A DNA stretch of 17,139 nt from Desulfocapsa sp. (lineage in GTDB: Bacteria > Desulfobacterota > Desulfobulbia > Desulfobulbales > Desulfocapsaceae): assembly GCA_029934815.1 (NCBI GenBank), contig JAOZLM010000016.1:1-17139 (forward strand). The letters run 5' to 3'. The notes beneath the pieces are model-generated. The model was not told the DNA's origin. It worked only from the letters and a program-made list of their open reading frames with translations, and searched no databases. Position numbers and translations under genes: made by a program. Positions 6,429 to 14,830 of the stretch are shown piece after piece; the stretch's first letter is position 1; every line of letters begins with the position of its first letter.

Positions 6429-8005
6429 CCAGCCTGCCAATGCTTCCTGCCATACTGATGGATATGGCAGGGTCTGTTGTAATTATCGTCCTTTCTTTTC
6501 TCTCCCTGCGTTACGCATGGCTCCTTATCCGCAAGCAGCCTGAGAATTTCCTGTGGGGTTTTCTGTTCTATTTTTGCCTTACTCTGGTTTGTTTTTCCGT
6601 TTCCCGTGCAGTGGGGCACCTGCTTAAACAGATACTGCTGATCCTCGGCAATAAAGAGCAGTGGCAGGTGCTAGCTCCTTTCAGTGGAGGGTTCAACACC
6701 CTGCTGATGGTATCGTTAGCCGCCGTAAGTGTTTATTATCATAAGGGAATAGAAGGATACCATGCCATTCAGAGAAAAGCGAGTAGTTTAAAAAATGCTA
6801 ATTGTAAGCTTGAAATATCAGCGAATAAACTCCAGCAACTGAATGCAGATCTGGAAAAAATGGTGGAGATACGAACTCAAAAACTCTCAGCGTCAGAAAA
6901 GAAATTCCGTAATTTCTTCACTAATTCTAAAGACATGGTTTATTTTTGTGATTCTTCTAACAGGCTTGTCAATATGAACTCTGCAGGACTTGAGATGCTT
7001 GGCTATCCCATGGAGGAAGACCAGAAGCTCACATTACATAACATCTTTTGCAATGAAGAAGATTTGGAAAACTATCTGGAGACCATCGTTGCAGTTGGGT
7101 TTGTAGAAGATCTTGAGGTTGAATTTTTACGAGCTGACAGAACGGTTATCTACGTTCTTCTCTCTGCAACTGCTGTTTTTGACAAAAACCGGGTGTTTAC
7201 CGGTTGTGAGGGTATTGCTAAAGATCTCACACGGGTCCGAACGATGATGGAGCAGCTTGCTTCCAGTGAAAAGATGGCATCGGTCGGACAAATGGCGGCT
7301 GGCGTGGCCCATGAAATTAACACACCATTAGGGGTTATTCTTGGCTATTCCCAGCTGATGATGGATGATTTCACTCCCGAGAGTGAAGAAGGACAAAGTC
7401 TGGTCGTTATAGAACGTCAGGCAAAAGCTTGCCGCAAAATTGTTGCAGATTTGTTGAAATTCTCTCGCCAGGCAGAGAGTGCCCGTGAAAATATTCTGGT
7501 CAATGAAGTTTTGACCGATGTTCTTGCGGTAACGGAACATTCGCTGAATATGGACCATATCAATGTCCATCGTGACTTTAGCAAAGATGAGCCGACGATT
7601 ATTGGGGATACTGAAAAGTTACGTCAGGTTTTTGTTAATTTCATCAACAATGCACATCATGCCATGGAAGAACAAGGGGGCGGTGACCTCTTTATTTCCA
7701 GTCATTATGAAAAAGAAAGTAACAGGGTGGTGACCACGATCCGTGATACGGGTCATGGCATCCCGGAAGATGTTGTGGCAAAGATTTTTGATCCCTTCTT
7801 TACCACAAAATCTGTGGGGAAAGGGACAGGACTAGGTCTTTCAGTTTCTTATGGCATTATCCAGGAACATGGTGGCATTATAGAAGTAGAGAGTCCGGCC
7901 CGAGGCAAGGATGGAAAAATGCAAGGCACTGCCTTTCATGTGAAATTACCTGCTATATCCGTGGAGCAAGTTTCTGTAAACGAAAATAAATCTGATACGA
8001 AATAA
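6425..8005 (+). CDS. Membrane-bound PAS sensor histidine kinase
   Basis: A 526-residue sensor kinase. The N-terminus has about three membrane helices (roughly 13-35, 42-60 and 88-105) without a large periplasmic loop, so the signal is probably sensed in the membrane or the cytoplasm. A coiled coil at about 115-157 leads to a PAS domain (about 160-268). The HisKA helix pair carries phosphoacceptor His296 in GVAHEINTPLG. The ATPase domain is complete: N box NFINNAHHAM (405-414), G1 DTGHGIP (441-447), F box DPFFTTK (456-462) and G2 GKGTGLGLSVSYGI (465-478). It overlaps the small membrane protein gene by four bases and is followed 18 bases later by a receiver gene. Likely phosphotransfer targets are that receiver (Asp52) and the sigma-54 regulator encoded upstream (Asp58). 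Pairing is inferred from position. Confidence 0.92.
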   Translation: MTSLPMLPAILMDMAGSVVIIVLSFLSLRYAWLLIRKQPENFLWGFLFYFCLTLVCFSVSRAVGHLLKQILLILGNKEQWQVLAPFSGGFNTLLMVSLAAVSVYYHKGIEGYHAIQRKASSLKNANCKLEISANKLQQLNADLEKMVEIRTQKLSASEKKFRNFFTNSKDMVYFCDSSNRLVNMNSAGLEMLGYPMEEDQKLTLHNIFCNEEDLENYLETIVAVGFVEDLEVEFLRADRTVIYVLLSATAVFDKNRVFTGCEGIAKDLTRVRTMMEQLASSEKMASVGQMAAGVAHEINTPLGVILGYSQLMMDDFTPESEEGQSLVVIERQAKACRKIVADLLKFSRQAESARENILVNEVLTDVLAVTEHSLNMDHINVHRDFSKDEPTIIGDTEKLRQVFVNFINNAHHAMEEQGGGDLFISSHYEKESNRVVTTIRDTGHGIPEDVVAKIFDPFFTTKSVGKGTGLGLSVSYGIIQEHGGIIEVESPARGKDGKMQGTAFHVKLPAISVEQVSVNENKSDTK

Positions 8006-8023
8006 TTATAAAAAGGAGATGTT

Positions 8024-8410
8024 ATGGCTGAAATATTAACCCTGGATGATGTACAGGATGCAACAGTACTGATTGGTAAGATTCTTACTAAAAAGGGTCA
8101 CAAGGTACACTGTTTTACTGAAGAAGATAAGGCCATCGCGTATGCGAAAGAGAATGTTGTGGATCTGGCTATTCTTGACATAAAGTTGGAAAAAATGAGT
8201 GGTGTTGAGGTACTGGAGCTTCTCAAAAAAATACGGCCATCCATGAAGGCCATCATGCTCACAGGCTACCCCACAGTTGAGACTGCAAGGGAAGCCATCA
8301 GTCTGGGTGCCGATGAATACTGCGTGAAACCCATTGACCGTGATGAATTGGAAGAAAAAGTTGAAAAAGTCCTGAAGGCAAGAGGCAATAAAAGCGCGAT
8401 GAGCGTGTAA
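8024..8410 (+). CDS. Stand-alone response regulator receiver domain
   Basis: A 128-residue single-domain receiver (CheY/Spo0F-like). The acidic pocket is Asp8 and Asp9, the phosphoacceptor is Asp52 in ILDIKL, the switch residue is Thr80 in MLTGYP, and Lys102 lies in CVKPID. There is no output domain, so it must act through a protein contact, as a phosphorelay intermediate, or as a phosphate sink. It starts with a good site (AAAGGAG) 18 bases after the kinase stop and ends 16 bases before the molybdoenzyme start. That makes the kinase its probable donor. Downstream, the ATPase-less HisKA protein at 11291-12949 is a possible phosphoryl acceptor or binding partner. This is inference. Confidence 0.9.
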   Translation: MAEILTLDDVQDATVLIGKILTKKGHKVHCFTEEDKAIAYAKENVVDLAILDIKLEKMSGVEVLELLKKIRPSMKAIMLTGYPTVETAREAISLGADEYCVKPIDRDELEEKVEKVLKARGNKSAMSV

Positions 8411-8426
8411 AAGAAAGGTGAATAGC

Positions 8427-11276
8427 ATGGATAGTAAAGCAACAAACCTGGCCAGAGCAAAGATATATCAGTTTCTTTCCACTCTCTATCGCGATGAGAT
8501 CCCCCTGTGGCTTGTCGAAAAAATGGGAGAGGAAGCGTTCCTTGGTCAGATAAAAAAACTGCAGGAAGTATGCACCATTCAGGATTTCTGTTCTGGTCTT
8601 GGTCGGATGCGCGGAAGCATGGAATCTGCATCAGCAGGCGAAACCTTCAACGAACTTCGCTATGAGTATGCCGATCTTTTTTTGAATGCCGGGAGTAACC
8701 CGGCATTTCCTTATGAATCCTGTTACGTCACCCGCGAACCTCTGGTAATGCAGGAACCGGTTGTCAAAATGCGTGAGGTTTTGAATAAGGCCGGATTGCA
8801 CAAGCATGAAGACTTTCTTGACCTGGATGACCATATCGGAGCAGAACTTGAGCTCATGCGTCATTTTGCTGAACAGGCTGCCTATAAAGGAATCAAACAG
8901 GATAAAGAATTTGATTTTCTTCGGGATCATCTCCTGAACTGGGTTGTTGAATTTTCGGCTGTACTCACCAGTGCCGCGCAGACAGAGTTTTATCGTGGAC
9001 TTGCAGAGATCACCATGAGTTTTCTCTTTAATGAGCGAATGTTTGCTTTTGCCATGCTTTCACAGCAGGCTCCTGATGACTCCTATGCCTATATTCTGGA
9101 ACATATGAGTAAGGCTGTCGCAACACTGGAACTGGGTGATGATTATGTAACGCTTACTGAAGGAACTGTAACCCCTGAAAAATTAAAAGGTGTCAAATCA
9201 CACTGTTTTATCTGTCTGGGACTTTGCGGCCAGGAGATGAAAGTTAAAGACAATATTATAACTGGTTGTAAAGGTCTGCCAGGTGATCCAAAGGGTGGCG
9301 GCAGACTTTGTATTAAAGGCGCAAATGCCCATCATAATACCTACTCTGCCTACAGATTGAAAACTCCATTGATCAAGGAGAACGGTAGATTCCGTAAAGC
9401 CAGTTGGGAAGAAGCGCTCGATCGAACTGTAGAAAATATGAAGCGTATCGAACCCACTGAGCTTGGTTTTCATCGTGGTAATGATTTCAATAACTGGTGT
9501 CATGAAGCCGTGATGGCGGCTTACGGCACTCCCAATAAAGTTACTCACAGACAGATGTGCGATAATCCTGCACGTATGGCTAACGAGAAAAACTTTAGTG
9601 AGAAACGTCCCTGGATAGATTATGAAAATTCAGAATTTATCATGCTTTTTGGTATCAACGAACTGGCAACATCTGCAGGTCAGCGAAAAGTTGCCAATCT
9701 GAAAAAAGCAGTTAAGCGCGGTTGTAAGCTGGTTGTGATAGACCCCAGGCGTAGTGAGACCGCAAAGCTGGCTTCAGAATGGATTGCCATTAAACCTGGT
9801 ACTGACGGTGCCATGGCCATGGCCATGTGTTATGTGCTGGTCAAAGATGATCTGTATAACAAAGAGTTTGTTGAGAGCTGGACGTATGGTTTTGATGCTT
9901 TCAAGAAGCGTCTTATGGGTGAGGAGGACGGTGTTGTCCGTACACCTGAGTGGGCAGCTGAGATCTGTGGGATTTCAGCAGGTACCATCACCCGTCTGGC
10001 TCATGAATTTGCCATCGCAGCCCCTGCCGTTGGGGTGAATAGCTGGACTGGTGTTACTCAAGCACCAAATACTTTGCATGCAACTCAGGCACTTATTGCA
10101 ATGAATGGTTTGATGGGTACTTTTGATGCCCCTGGTGGACCTTCTCTTATTCGTAAGAAAAAACTCGCTTCAGCCTGGAGTGATGATCAGGCCAAACCGC
10201 CTAACAATGCTCCAAAATTTAAACTCGATAAAGGCCATCTCTGGAGCGGCTGGATTCCTGCTTATTTTGAAAAAGATGTGGATGAAGGTAAGCTGAAGGC
10301 CATGATCTGCTATTTTGGTAATCCTGTTATGTCTTGCGGCAGTGAGCCATCAATCAAACGTGCCATTGAAAAACTGGAATTCTCCTGCTCCATCGACTGT
10401 TATATGTCTAACACCACAGAGTTGTGTGATGTGGTGCTTCCTGACTGTACCTATCTTGAGCAGAGTCGTGTAGTTCCCGACTGGATGTACGAATCCTTTA
10501 TCTCGCTTTCCCAGCGAGCCATCAAACCAATGTATGACTCTAAGTCGGTTGTCTCAATTTTTCAGGAGATTGCAAAACGACTGGGATATGGAGAGTATTT
10601 CACCTGGAAAAACGAAGATGAATTCCTTGAAAATCAGCTCCGTAACCAGGATATTACCCTGGAAGAGCTAAAGAAGGTTGGATATCATATTACCGACGAG
10701 CATGAGTATTTTAAATACAAGGAGTGGGGTTCTATGAATCCACCAGCCGGTTACGGTTCGTCTGGAAATACAAAGACCGGGAAATACAACTTTAGCAATC
10801 CGCTAGCTGAAGAAAACGGTGTGGATGGACTTCCTGACTACAAAGATCCTTGGGAAGACTGGCCAGATCTTGAACCAGATAGTGAGCACCCAATGATTCT
10901 CGGATTTTTCCGTGTGCTTGAACATGAGCACACGTCAACTTTCTGGAATGTTTCCCTGATGAAAGCCTATGGTAGCAACCCTGTGTGGATTAATTACGTA
11001 GACGCAAAAGAACTTGGAATTGCCGATGGTGATGCTGTGAAAATCAGTTCACCCTGGGCCTCTGTTGAAGCCACCGTTATGGTAACCTGGGGAATCCGTC
11101 AGGGTGTACTTGCTGCAGCAGGAGGCTTTGGCCATAAGTATGGTCTGGAAGGAGATCCCAAATATCCACAGTATAAAGGCTTTAATACAAACACCCTACT
11201 CAGGCCGAACACGACCTGTAAGTGGACGGCAACACCGCCTCTCAAATATATTAAGACCAAGATTGAAAAAATCTGA
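8427..11276 (+). CDS. TorD-type chaperone fused to cytoplasmic molybdopterin (Mo-bisMGD) oxidoreductase
   Basis: A 949-residue fusion. Residues 1-215 resemble the TorD/DmsD all-helical maturation chaperones (ARAKIYQFLSTLY near the start; LRYEYADLFLNAGSNPAFPYESCY; DHIGAELELMRHFAEQA). Residues about 255-949 are a DMSO-reductase-superfamily catalytic subunit. It has a [4Fe-4S] motif Cys260-x2-Cys263-x3-Cys267-x27-Cys295. Cys378 in THRQMCDNPAR is the probable Mo ligand by analogy with polysulfide/thiosulfate reductases. It also has AVKRGCKLVVIDPRR, SNTTELCDVVLPDCTYLEQSR, and a C-terminal cofactor-binding region. The catalytic part (~695 residues) is near the usual size. There is no twin-arginine signal, so the enzyme should stay in the cytoplasm. 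The substrate is unknown; Psr/Phs-like sulfur reduction or an acetylene-hydratase-like non-redox role are both open. ATG 8427 is preferred over GTG 8418 because AAAGGTG is correctly spaced from it. No ferredoxin-like B subunit is adjacent. Confidence 0.88.
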   Translation: MDSKATNLARAKIYQFLSTLYRDEIPLWLVEKMGEEAFLGQIKKLQEVCTIQDFCSGLGRMRGSMESASAGETFNELRYEYADLFLNAGSNPAFPYESCYVTREPLVMQEPVVKMREVLNKAGLHKHEDFLDLDDHIGAELELMRHFAEQAAYKGIKQDKEFDFLRDHLLNWVVEFSAVLTSAAQTEFYRGLAEITMSFLFNERMFAFAMLSQQAPDDSYAYILEHMSKAVATLELGDDYVTLTEGTVTPEKLKGVKSHCFICLGLCGQEMKVKDNIITGCKGLPGDPKGGGRLCIKGANAHHNTYSAYRLKTPLIKENGRFRKASWEEALDRTVENMKRIEPTELGFHRGNDFNNWCHEAVMAAYGTPNKVTHRQMCDNPARMANEKNFSEKRPWIDYENSEFIMLFGINELATSAGQRKVANLKKAVKRGCKLVVIDPRRSETAKLASEWIAIKPGTDGAMAMAMCYVLVKDDLYNKEFVESWTYGFDAFKKRLMGEEDGVVRTPEWAAEICGISAGTITRLAHEFAIAAPAVGVNSWTGVTQAPNTLHATQALIAMNGLMGTFDAPGGPSLIRKKKLASAWSDDQAKPPNNAPKFKLDKGHLWSGWIPAYFEKDVDEGKLKAMICYFGNPVMSCGSEPSIKRAIEKLEFSCSIDCYMSNTTELCDVVLPDCTYLEQSRVVPDWMYESFISLSQRAIKPMYDSKSVVSIFQEIAKRLGYGEYFTWKNEDEFLENQLRNQDITLEELKKVGYHITDEHEYFKYKEWGSMNPPAGYGSSGNTKTGKYNFSNPLAEENGVDGLPDYKDPWEDWPDLEPDSEHPMILGFFRVLEHEHTSTFWNVSLMKAYGSNPVWINYVDAKELGIADGDAVKISSPWASVEATVMVTWGIRQGVLAAAGGFGHKYGLEGDPKYPQYKGFNTNTLLRPNTTCKWTATPPLKYIKTKIEKI

Positions 11277-11290
11277 TTGGGAATTTTTTT

Positions 11291-12949
11291 ATGTCGCTGT
11301 TGCAGGAACAAAAATATCTCAAGGTCTACCAGAAGGTTACTAAACTGACCTCGATGGTTCTCGATCATCAACAGGTAATGGATACCATCGTCCGCAGTCT
11401 GCCCGATCTTCTGGCAGTGGATGCCGCAACCATTCGCCTGCTTGATACCGAAACCGGTCAGTTTGTTATGGGCGCAGCCCATGGTCTTTCTGCGGAGTAT
11501 CTTTCCCGTTACAGTATCGATACGGAAGAGACCATGGAGATGATTCGTTCCGGTTATCCTGTAGCAAAAACAGATGTGGATCTTGAGACTGATCATCATG
11601 ATCAGGAACTGGTGCAGAGTGAGGGCGTAAAGTCTGTCCTTACTCTGCCCATAATTTTTCAGGATTCCATCATTGGTATGCTTCGTCTGCTGACACGGGA
11701 TAAACGTATTTTCACAGCAGATGAGATCTCTTTTTCCATGGCTCTGGCCGAACAGGTGGGGATTGCAATCTCCAATAGTCGGATGTTTACAGAGATGGAA
11801 AATCAGGTCGATTTTATGAAGGAAGTGCAGGAGATTTCCACCCTGGTGAATTCCAGTCTCGATCTGTCGGCGGTACTCGACACCATCGTTGAACGGTTGC
11901 CAAGATCTCTTGGGTGTAAAGGCTGCAGCATCCGTTTGCTTCAGTCCCAACGCAATCAGCTGGAACTGGTGGCTTCTTATGGGCTGTCAGAGACCTATCT
12001 GCAGCGCGGACACGTGGAAAATGAAAAAAATGTGGAAGCCGCTCTGTCCGGTTCTCCTGTCTCTATCTTTGACGTGAGGCAGGATGACCGGATTTTTTAT
12101 AAGAAAAACATGGAAGAAGAGGGAATCCAGTCACTTCTTTCTGTCCCTATCAGGGCAGGAAATGAAGTTATAGGAGTACTCCGTATTCTTTCAGATGTTG
12201 CTCGTTGTTTTACCAGTAGTGAGATTAATTTTGCAGTTACTGCTGCCGAGGTTGGAGGTGTTGCCATTCGCAATGCCAAAACCTATCAGCAGATTACGCT
12301 GCTCTTTAATCAAATCGAAGAAAATGAAAGATTTCTTGCTGATATCCTCGATTGCATCAGACCGCAGTTGCTGGTTGTTGACAAGGATAAGCACCTGATT
12401 CTTGCTAATAAAGTTTTTCAGAAAACAATGAGCCGCTCTGAGAATGAGCTTTTGGGATGTGATTATGATGGGCTTTGGCAAAATCAGGATTGTGACGAAG
12501 ATGAGTGTCCGGTGACCAGAGTTTTAACGACGGGGAAAAGTGCTACTTTTACCCACAAGATAATGCAGGACACCGAAGTCCATTGGTGTGAACGAACGGC
12601 TTCGCCCATGCTCGGTTCAGATGGAGAGGTTGAGTATGTCATTGAAGTAATACGTGATATCACAACTAAAAGACAACTTGAAGAAGAGCAGCTGGAGCGT
12701 GTGAAACTTCAGGGTGTTGTGGAACTTGCCGGGACGGTTGCTCATGAAATTAATTCACCACTGTTTGCTGCTCTTGGGACAGCACAACTTCTTGAGGAAG
12801 ATTTGGAGAATCAGGATCTTATTGATGATGTGAATACAATTGTCAGGAATCTAAAAGAAATTGGAGTGCTGACAAAAAAAATGACCAGCATGACAGGTTT
12901 TGAAAGTAGGGACTATGTGGGTGATGCAAAAATTGTTGTAATAAAGTGA
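11291..12949 (+). CDS. GAF-GAF-PAS-HisKA signalling protein without an ATPase domain
   Basis: A 552-residue soluble protein. Two GAF domains (about 20-165 and 185-335) are near-duplicates in layout, sharing the patterns IRLL, GLS..YL and GVIR-like strands. A PAS domain follows at about 345-462, then a HisKA segment with His485 in GTVAHEINSPL. The protein stops about 65 residues later, after a tail ending DYVGDAKIVVIK, with no N, G1, F or G2 boxes. It therefore cannot autophosphorylate as a normal kinase. It could accept phosphate, dimerise with the complete kinase or act as a docking sensor. The clean ending suggests a natural architecture rather than a recent frameshift, because the 52 bases that follow are a normal intergenic gap leading to a strong ribosome site. 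It begins 14 bases after the molybdoenzyme stop with a weak ribosome site, which suggests co-expression. Confidence 0.87.
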   Translation: MSLLQEQKYLKVYQKVTKLTSMVLDHQQVMDTIVRSLPDLLAVDAATIRLLDTETGQFVMGAAHGLSAEYLSRYSIDTEETMEMIRSGYPVAKTDVDLETDHHDQELVQSEGVKSVLTLPIIFQDSIIGMLRLLTRDKRIFTADEISFSMALAEQVGIAISNSRMFTEMENQVDFMKEVQEISTLVNSSLDLSAVLDTIVERLPRSLGCKGCSIRLLQSQRNQLELVASYGLSETYLQRGHVENEKNVEAALSGSPVSIFDVRQDDRIFYKKNMEEEGIQSLLSVPIRAGNEVIGVLRILSDVARCFTSSEINFAVTAAEVGGVAIRNAKTYQQITLLFNQIEENERFLADILDCIRPQLLVVDKDKHLILANKVFQKTMSRSENELLGCDYDGLWQNQDCDEDECPVTRVLTTGKSATFTHKIMQDTEVHWCERTASPMLGSDGEVEYVIEVIRDITTKRQLEEEQLERVKLQGVVELAGTVAHEINSPLFAALGTAQLLEEDLENQDLIDDVNTIVRNLKEIGVLTKKMTSMTGFESRDYVGDAKIVVIK

Positions 12950-13001
12950 TTTTTGGAAAACGCTTATTCAATTAAGCAAAAAAATTAAGGAGGTTGATAG
13001 T

Positions 13002-14690
13002 ATGAAACGCATTACGTTATTTTTAATTGCTCTTGCAGGCCTGGTGTTTGTGAGTAGCAACGCCATGGCTATTGATGGCAAATTAAGTTCAAACAAGGTC
13101 AAGGCAGGAAGTAGCATTGGGGTTGAAGGAAGTATCGATCCCGGTCAGGAGCTCTTTGTAGTTGTCTGTACAGATTATTTATTCTCTGCAAAGGATGCAC
13201 CGGGACCAAAAGAAAAAGAACGGCTGATGAAAGGCAAAAAAGGAAAGAATATCTTTGGCGAGACAGCGATCCCACCATCATATTATGTCGTAACCAGTAA
13301 CCCTGAAGCATTGGCAAGTCCTAAAGTTTCTCCAAAAGGCCAGGCAACTGGTATCTTTGCTTTCCCTCCATTTAAATATATGGTTGAGGTAAACAAGATT
13401 AAGAAATGGGGCGATGTTGATTCTGCAACGAAGGCTATTCTTGGTCCCATCACAAGTGAAGCTCAGTGGAAGATGCTGGTTTATTCCCATGAAAAGAAAT
13501 TTGGGATGAACACCATTGTAAAGGAAAAACCACCCACTGGTGGTAATGCCCGTATGGTCATGAGTGACTATGATGATGGTAACAAACAGTGGAACGAAGG
13601 AGTATCTGTTAAACTTGACAAGGCAACGGGTAAATACTCAGTCAGTATGTCCCCTTATAAGAACCTTGCTCCAGATACTCAAATGGCCGTATATGTTAAT
13701 GGTCAGAAAATTGATACCTTTAGCATAGAAAAATCTGGTTTCTTCTTTAAAACCGGTAATGTGTACATGAATCCCATGGTTGTTTTTATTGGTGCTTTCA
13801 TTATTGGTATACTCTTTGTTATCATGGGTGCAGCTGGTGGTCTCTTTACTGCAGCATTCCAGATTACTGTTATTGGAACCAAAGGGCCTGTTGGTATCAA
13901 TGCTGGTAATACCATCAAACCAACAAACCTTTTCCTTACAATGTGCTCACCTATCACTGGATTAATGACCTTTGTAAAAGAGAAACGTTTTGCTACACCT
14001 GTTGCAATTCCTTTTGCCATTGGTATCGTTTGTGGTGCCTTTTTTATTGGACCTCCACTTTCCGCCAAATATCTGAACCTGGCAGCATTTAAATTCTATC
14101 TTGGTATCATCTGTCTTGTTATTGGTATCAAACTGTTTATAGAGTCTCTGCCAAGCTCCATTGAAAAGAAAAAGGCTATGAAAGCCATTGTTCAAAAATT
14201 CAATGCTGCTGTTAAAGAAGCAAAATCCTCCGGTAAAGCAATACAGATGGGTTCTATTGAATTTGATAAATTCAATCCAATTCAATTTGATATGCGCTTC
14301 TGGGGTGAAACTTTTGTTGCCAAACCCCTGTTGATGCTGATTGGTGGTATTGTTATGGGTGTTATTGCCTCCTCCTTTGGTGTTGGTGGTGGTTTTATGT
14401 TTATGCCTTTCATGACCACATTTGTTGGTTATCCAATGTATCTTGCAGTTCCAATTGCACTTGCTGGAACATTTTCCACCTCAATTGGTGCCATTTCCAA
14501 ATATGTTATGATGGGATATCAGCCTGATTGGATTATGGCAGCCTTGATTGCTGCAGGTGCCATGTGTGGTGGTATTGTTGGACCTAAGATCCAGAAAAAA
14601 CTGCCTGAGATTTTCCTCAAGCGACTTCTTGCTGGTGCTCTGATTCTGACCTGTTTGAAGTACACTGGACTTATCTGGTTTATGCGTTAA
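13002..14690 (+). CDS. TauE/SafE-family permease with a large exported N-terminal domain
   Basis: A 562-residue inner-membrane protein. A signal peptide (1-23, cleavage after SNAMA) is followed by an exported domain of about 230 residues (24-255) with one Cys (Cys56). This domain is mostly polar and beta-like and is not recognised. The membrane part (257-562) has the two-fold TauE/SafE repeat: first half with GAAGG (276-280), second half with FGVGGGFMF (459-467). A charged cytoplasmic loop at about 385-435 separates the halves. The family moves organic or inorganic sulfur anions such as sulfite or sulfoacetate, and usual members are ~250-300 residues without the front domain. The ribosome site TAAGGAGG is strong, hinting at high expression. 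The position after the molybdoenzyme suggests export or import of that enzyme's substrate or product; this is inference. Confidence 0.88.
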   Translation: MKRITLFLIALAGLVFVSSNAMAIDGKLSSNKVKAGSSIGVEGSIDPGQELFVVVCTDYLFSAKDAPGPKEKERLMKGKKGKNIFGETAIPPSYYVVTSNPEALASPKVSPKGQATGIFAFPPFKYMVEVNKIKKWGDVDSATKAILGPITSEAQWKMLVYSHEKKFGMNTIVKEKPPTGGNARMVMSDYDDGNKQWNEGVSVKLDKATGKYSVSMSPYKNLAPDTQMAVYVNGQKIDTFSIEKSGFFFKTGNVYMNPMVVFIGAFIIGILFVIMGAAGGLFTAAFQITVIGTKGPVGINAGNTIKPTNLFLTMCSPITGLMTFVKEKRFATPVAIPFAIGIVCGAFFIGPPLSAKYLNLAAFKFYLGIICLVIGIKLFIESLPSSIEKKKAMKAIVQKFNAAVKEAKSSGKAIQMGSIEFDKFNPIQFDMRFWGETFVAKPLLMLIGGIVMGVIASSFGVGGGFMFMPFMTTFVGYPMYLAVPIALAGTFSTSIGAISKYVMMGYQPDWIMAALIAAGAMCGGIVGPKIQKKLPEIFLKRLLAGALILTCLKYTGLIWFMR

Positions 14691-14744
14691 GAAAAAAAGT
14701 TATTATTACGTTTTAAAGCGTTTGTAACACTGTCGTAAACCCAG

Positions 14745-14778
14745 CAATAGGGGTGGGGGGATAACCTCATCCCTATTG
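14745..14778 (+). terminator. Stable hairpin between permease and membrane protein genes
   Basis: CAATAGGGGTG (14745-14755) pairs with CATCCCTATTG (14768-14778) over eleven positions with one G-T pair and a G-rich 12-base loop. No T-run follows, so it is not a textbook intrinsic terminator. It may instead stabilise the 3' end of the upstream message or attenuate read-through into the next two genes. It sits in a 140-bp gap, the widest inside the second block. Confidence 0.55.
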
Positions 14779-14830
14779 TTGTGTCGGGTACCATTTAAAA
14801 ACAAATAAATACTCTTTGCAGTACAAAGTT

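Noticed and set aside
8418..8426. GTG 8418 as the molybdoenzyme start
   Set aside because: The AAAGGTG ribosome site would overlap this codon; ATG 8427 has proper spacing.
8036..8631. Two minus-strand open frames (130 and 121 codons)
   Set aside because: They are shadows of the receiver gene and the start of the molybdoenzyme gene, with no ribosome sites or domains.
11099..11950. Long minus-strand open frame of 283 codons
   Set aside because: It lies opposite the molybdoenzyme C-terminus and the first GAF domain, both clearly coding on the + strand. Its translation shows no recognisable domain.
12966..12986. Small stem GCTTA/TAAGC before the permease gene as a terminator
   Set aside because: It has only five pairs, is followed by A rather than T residues, and sits just before a strong ribosome site.
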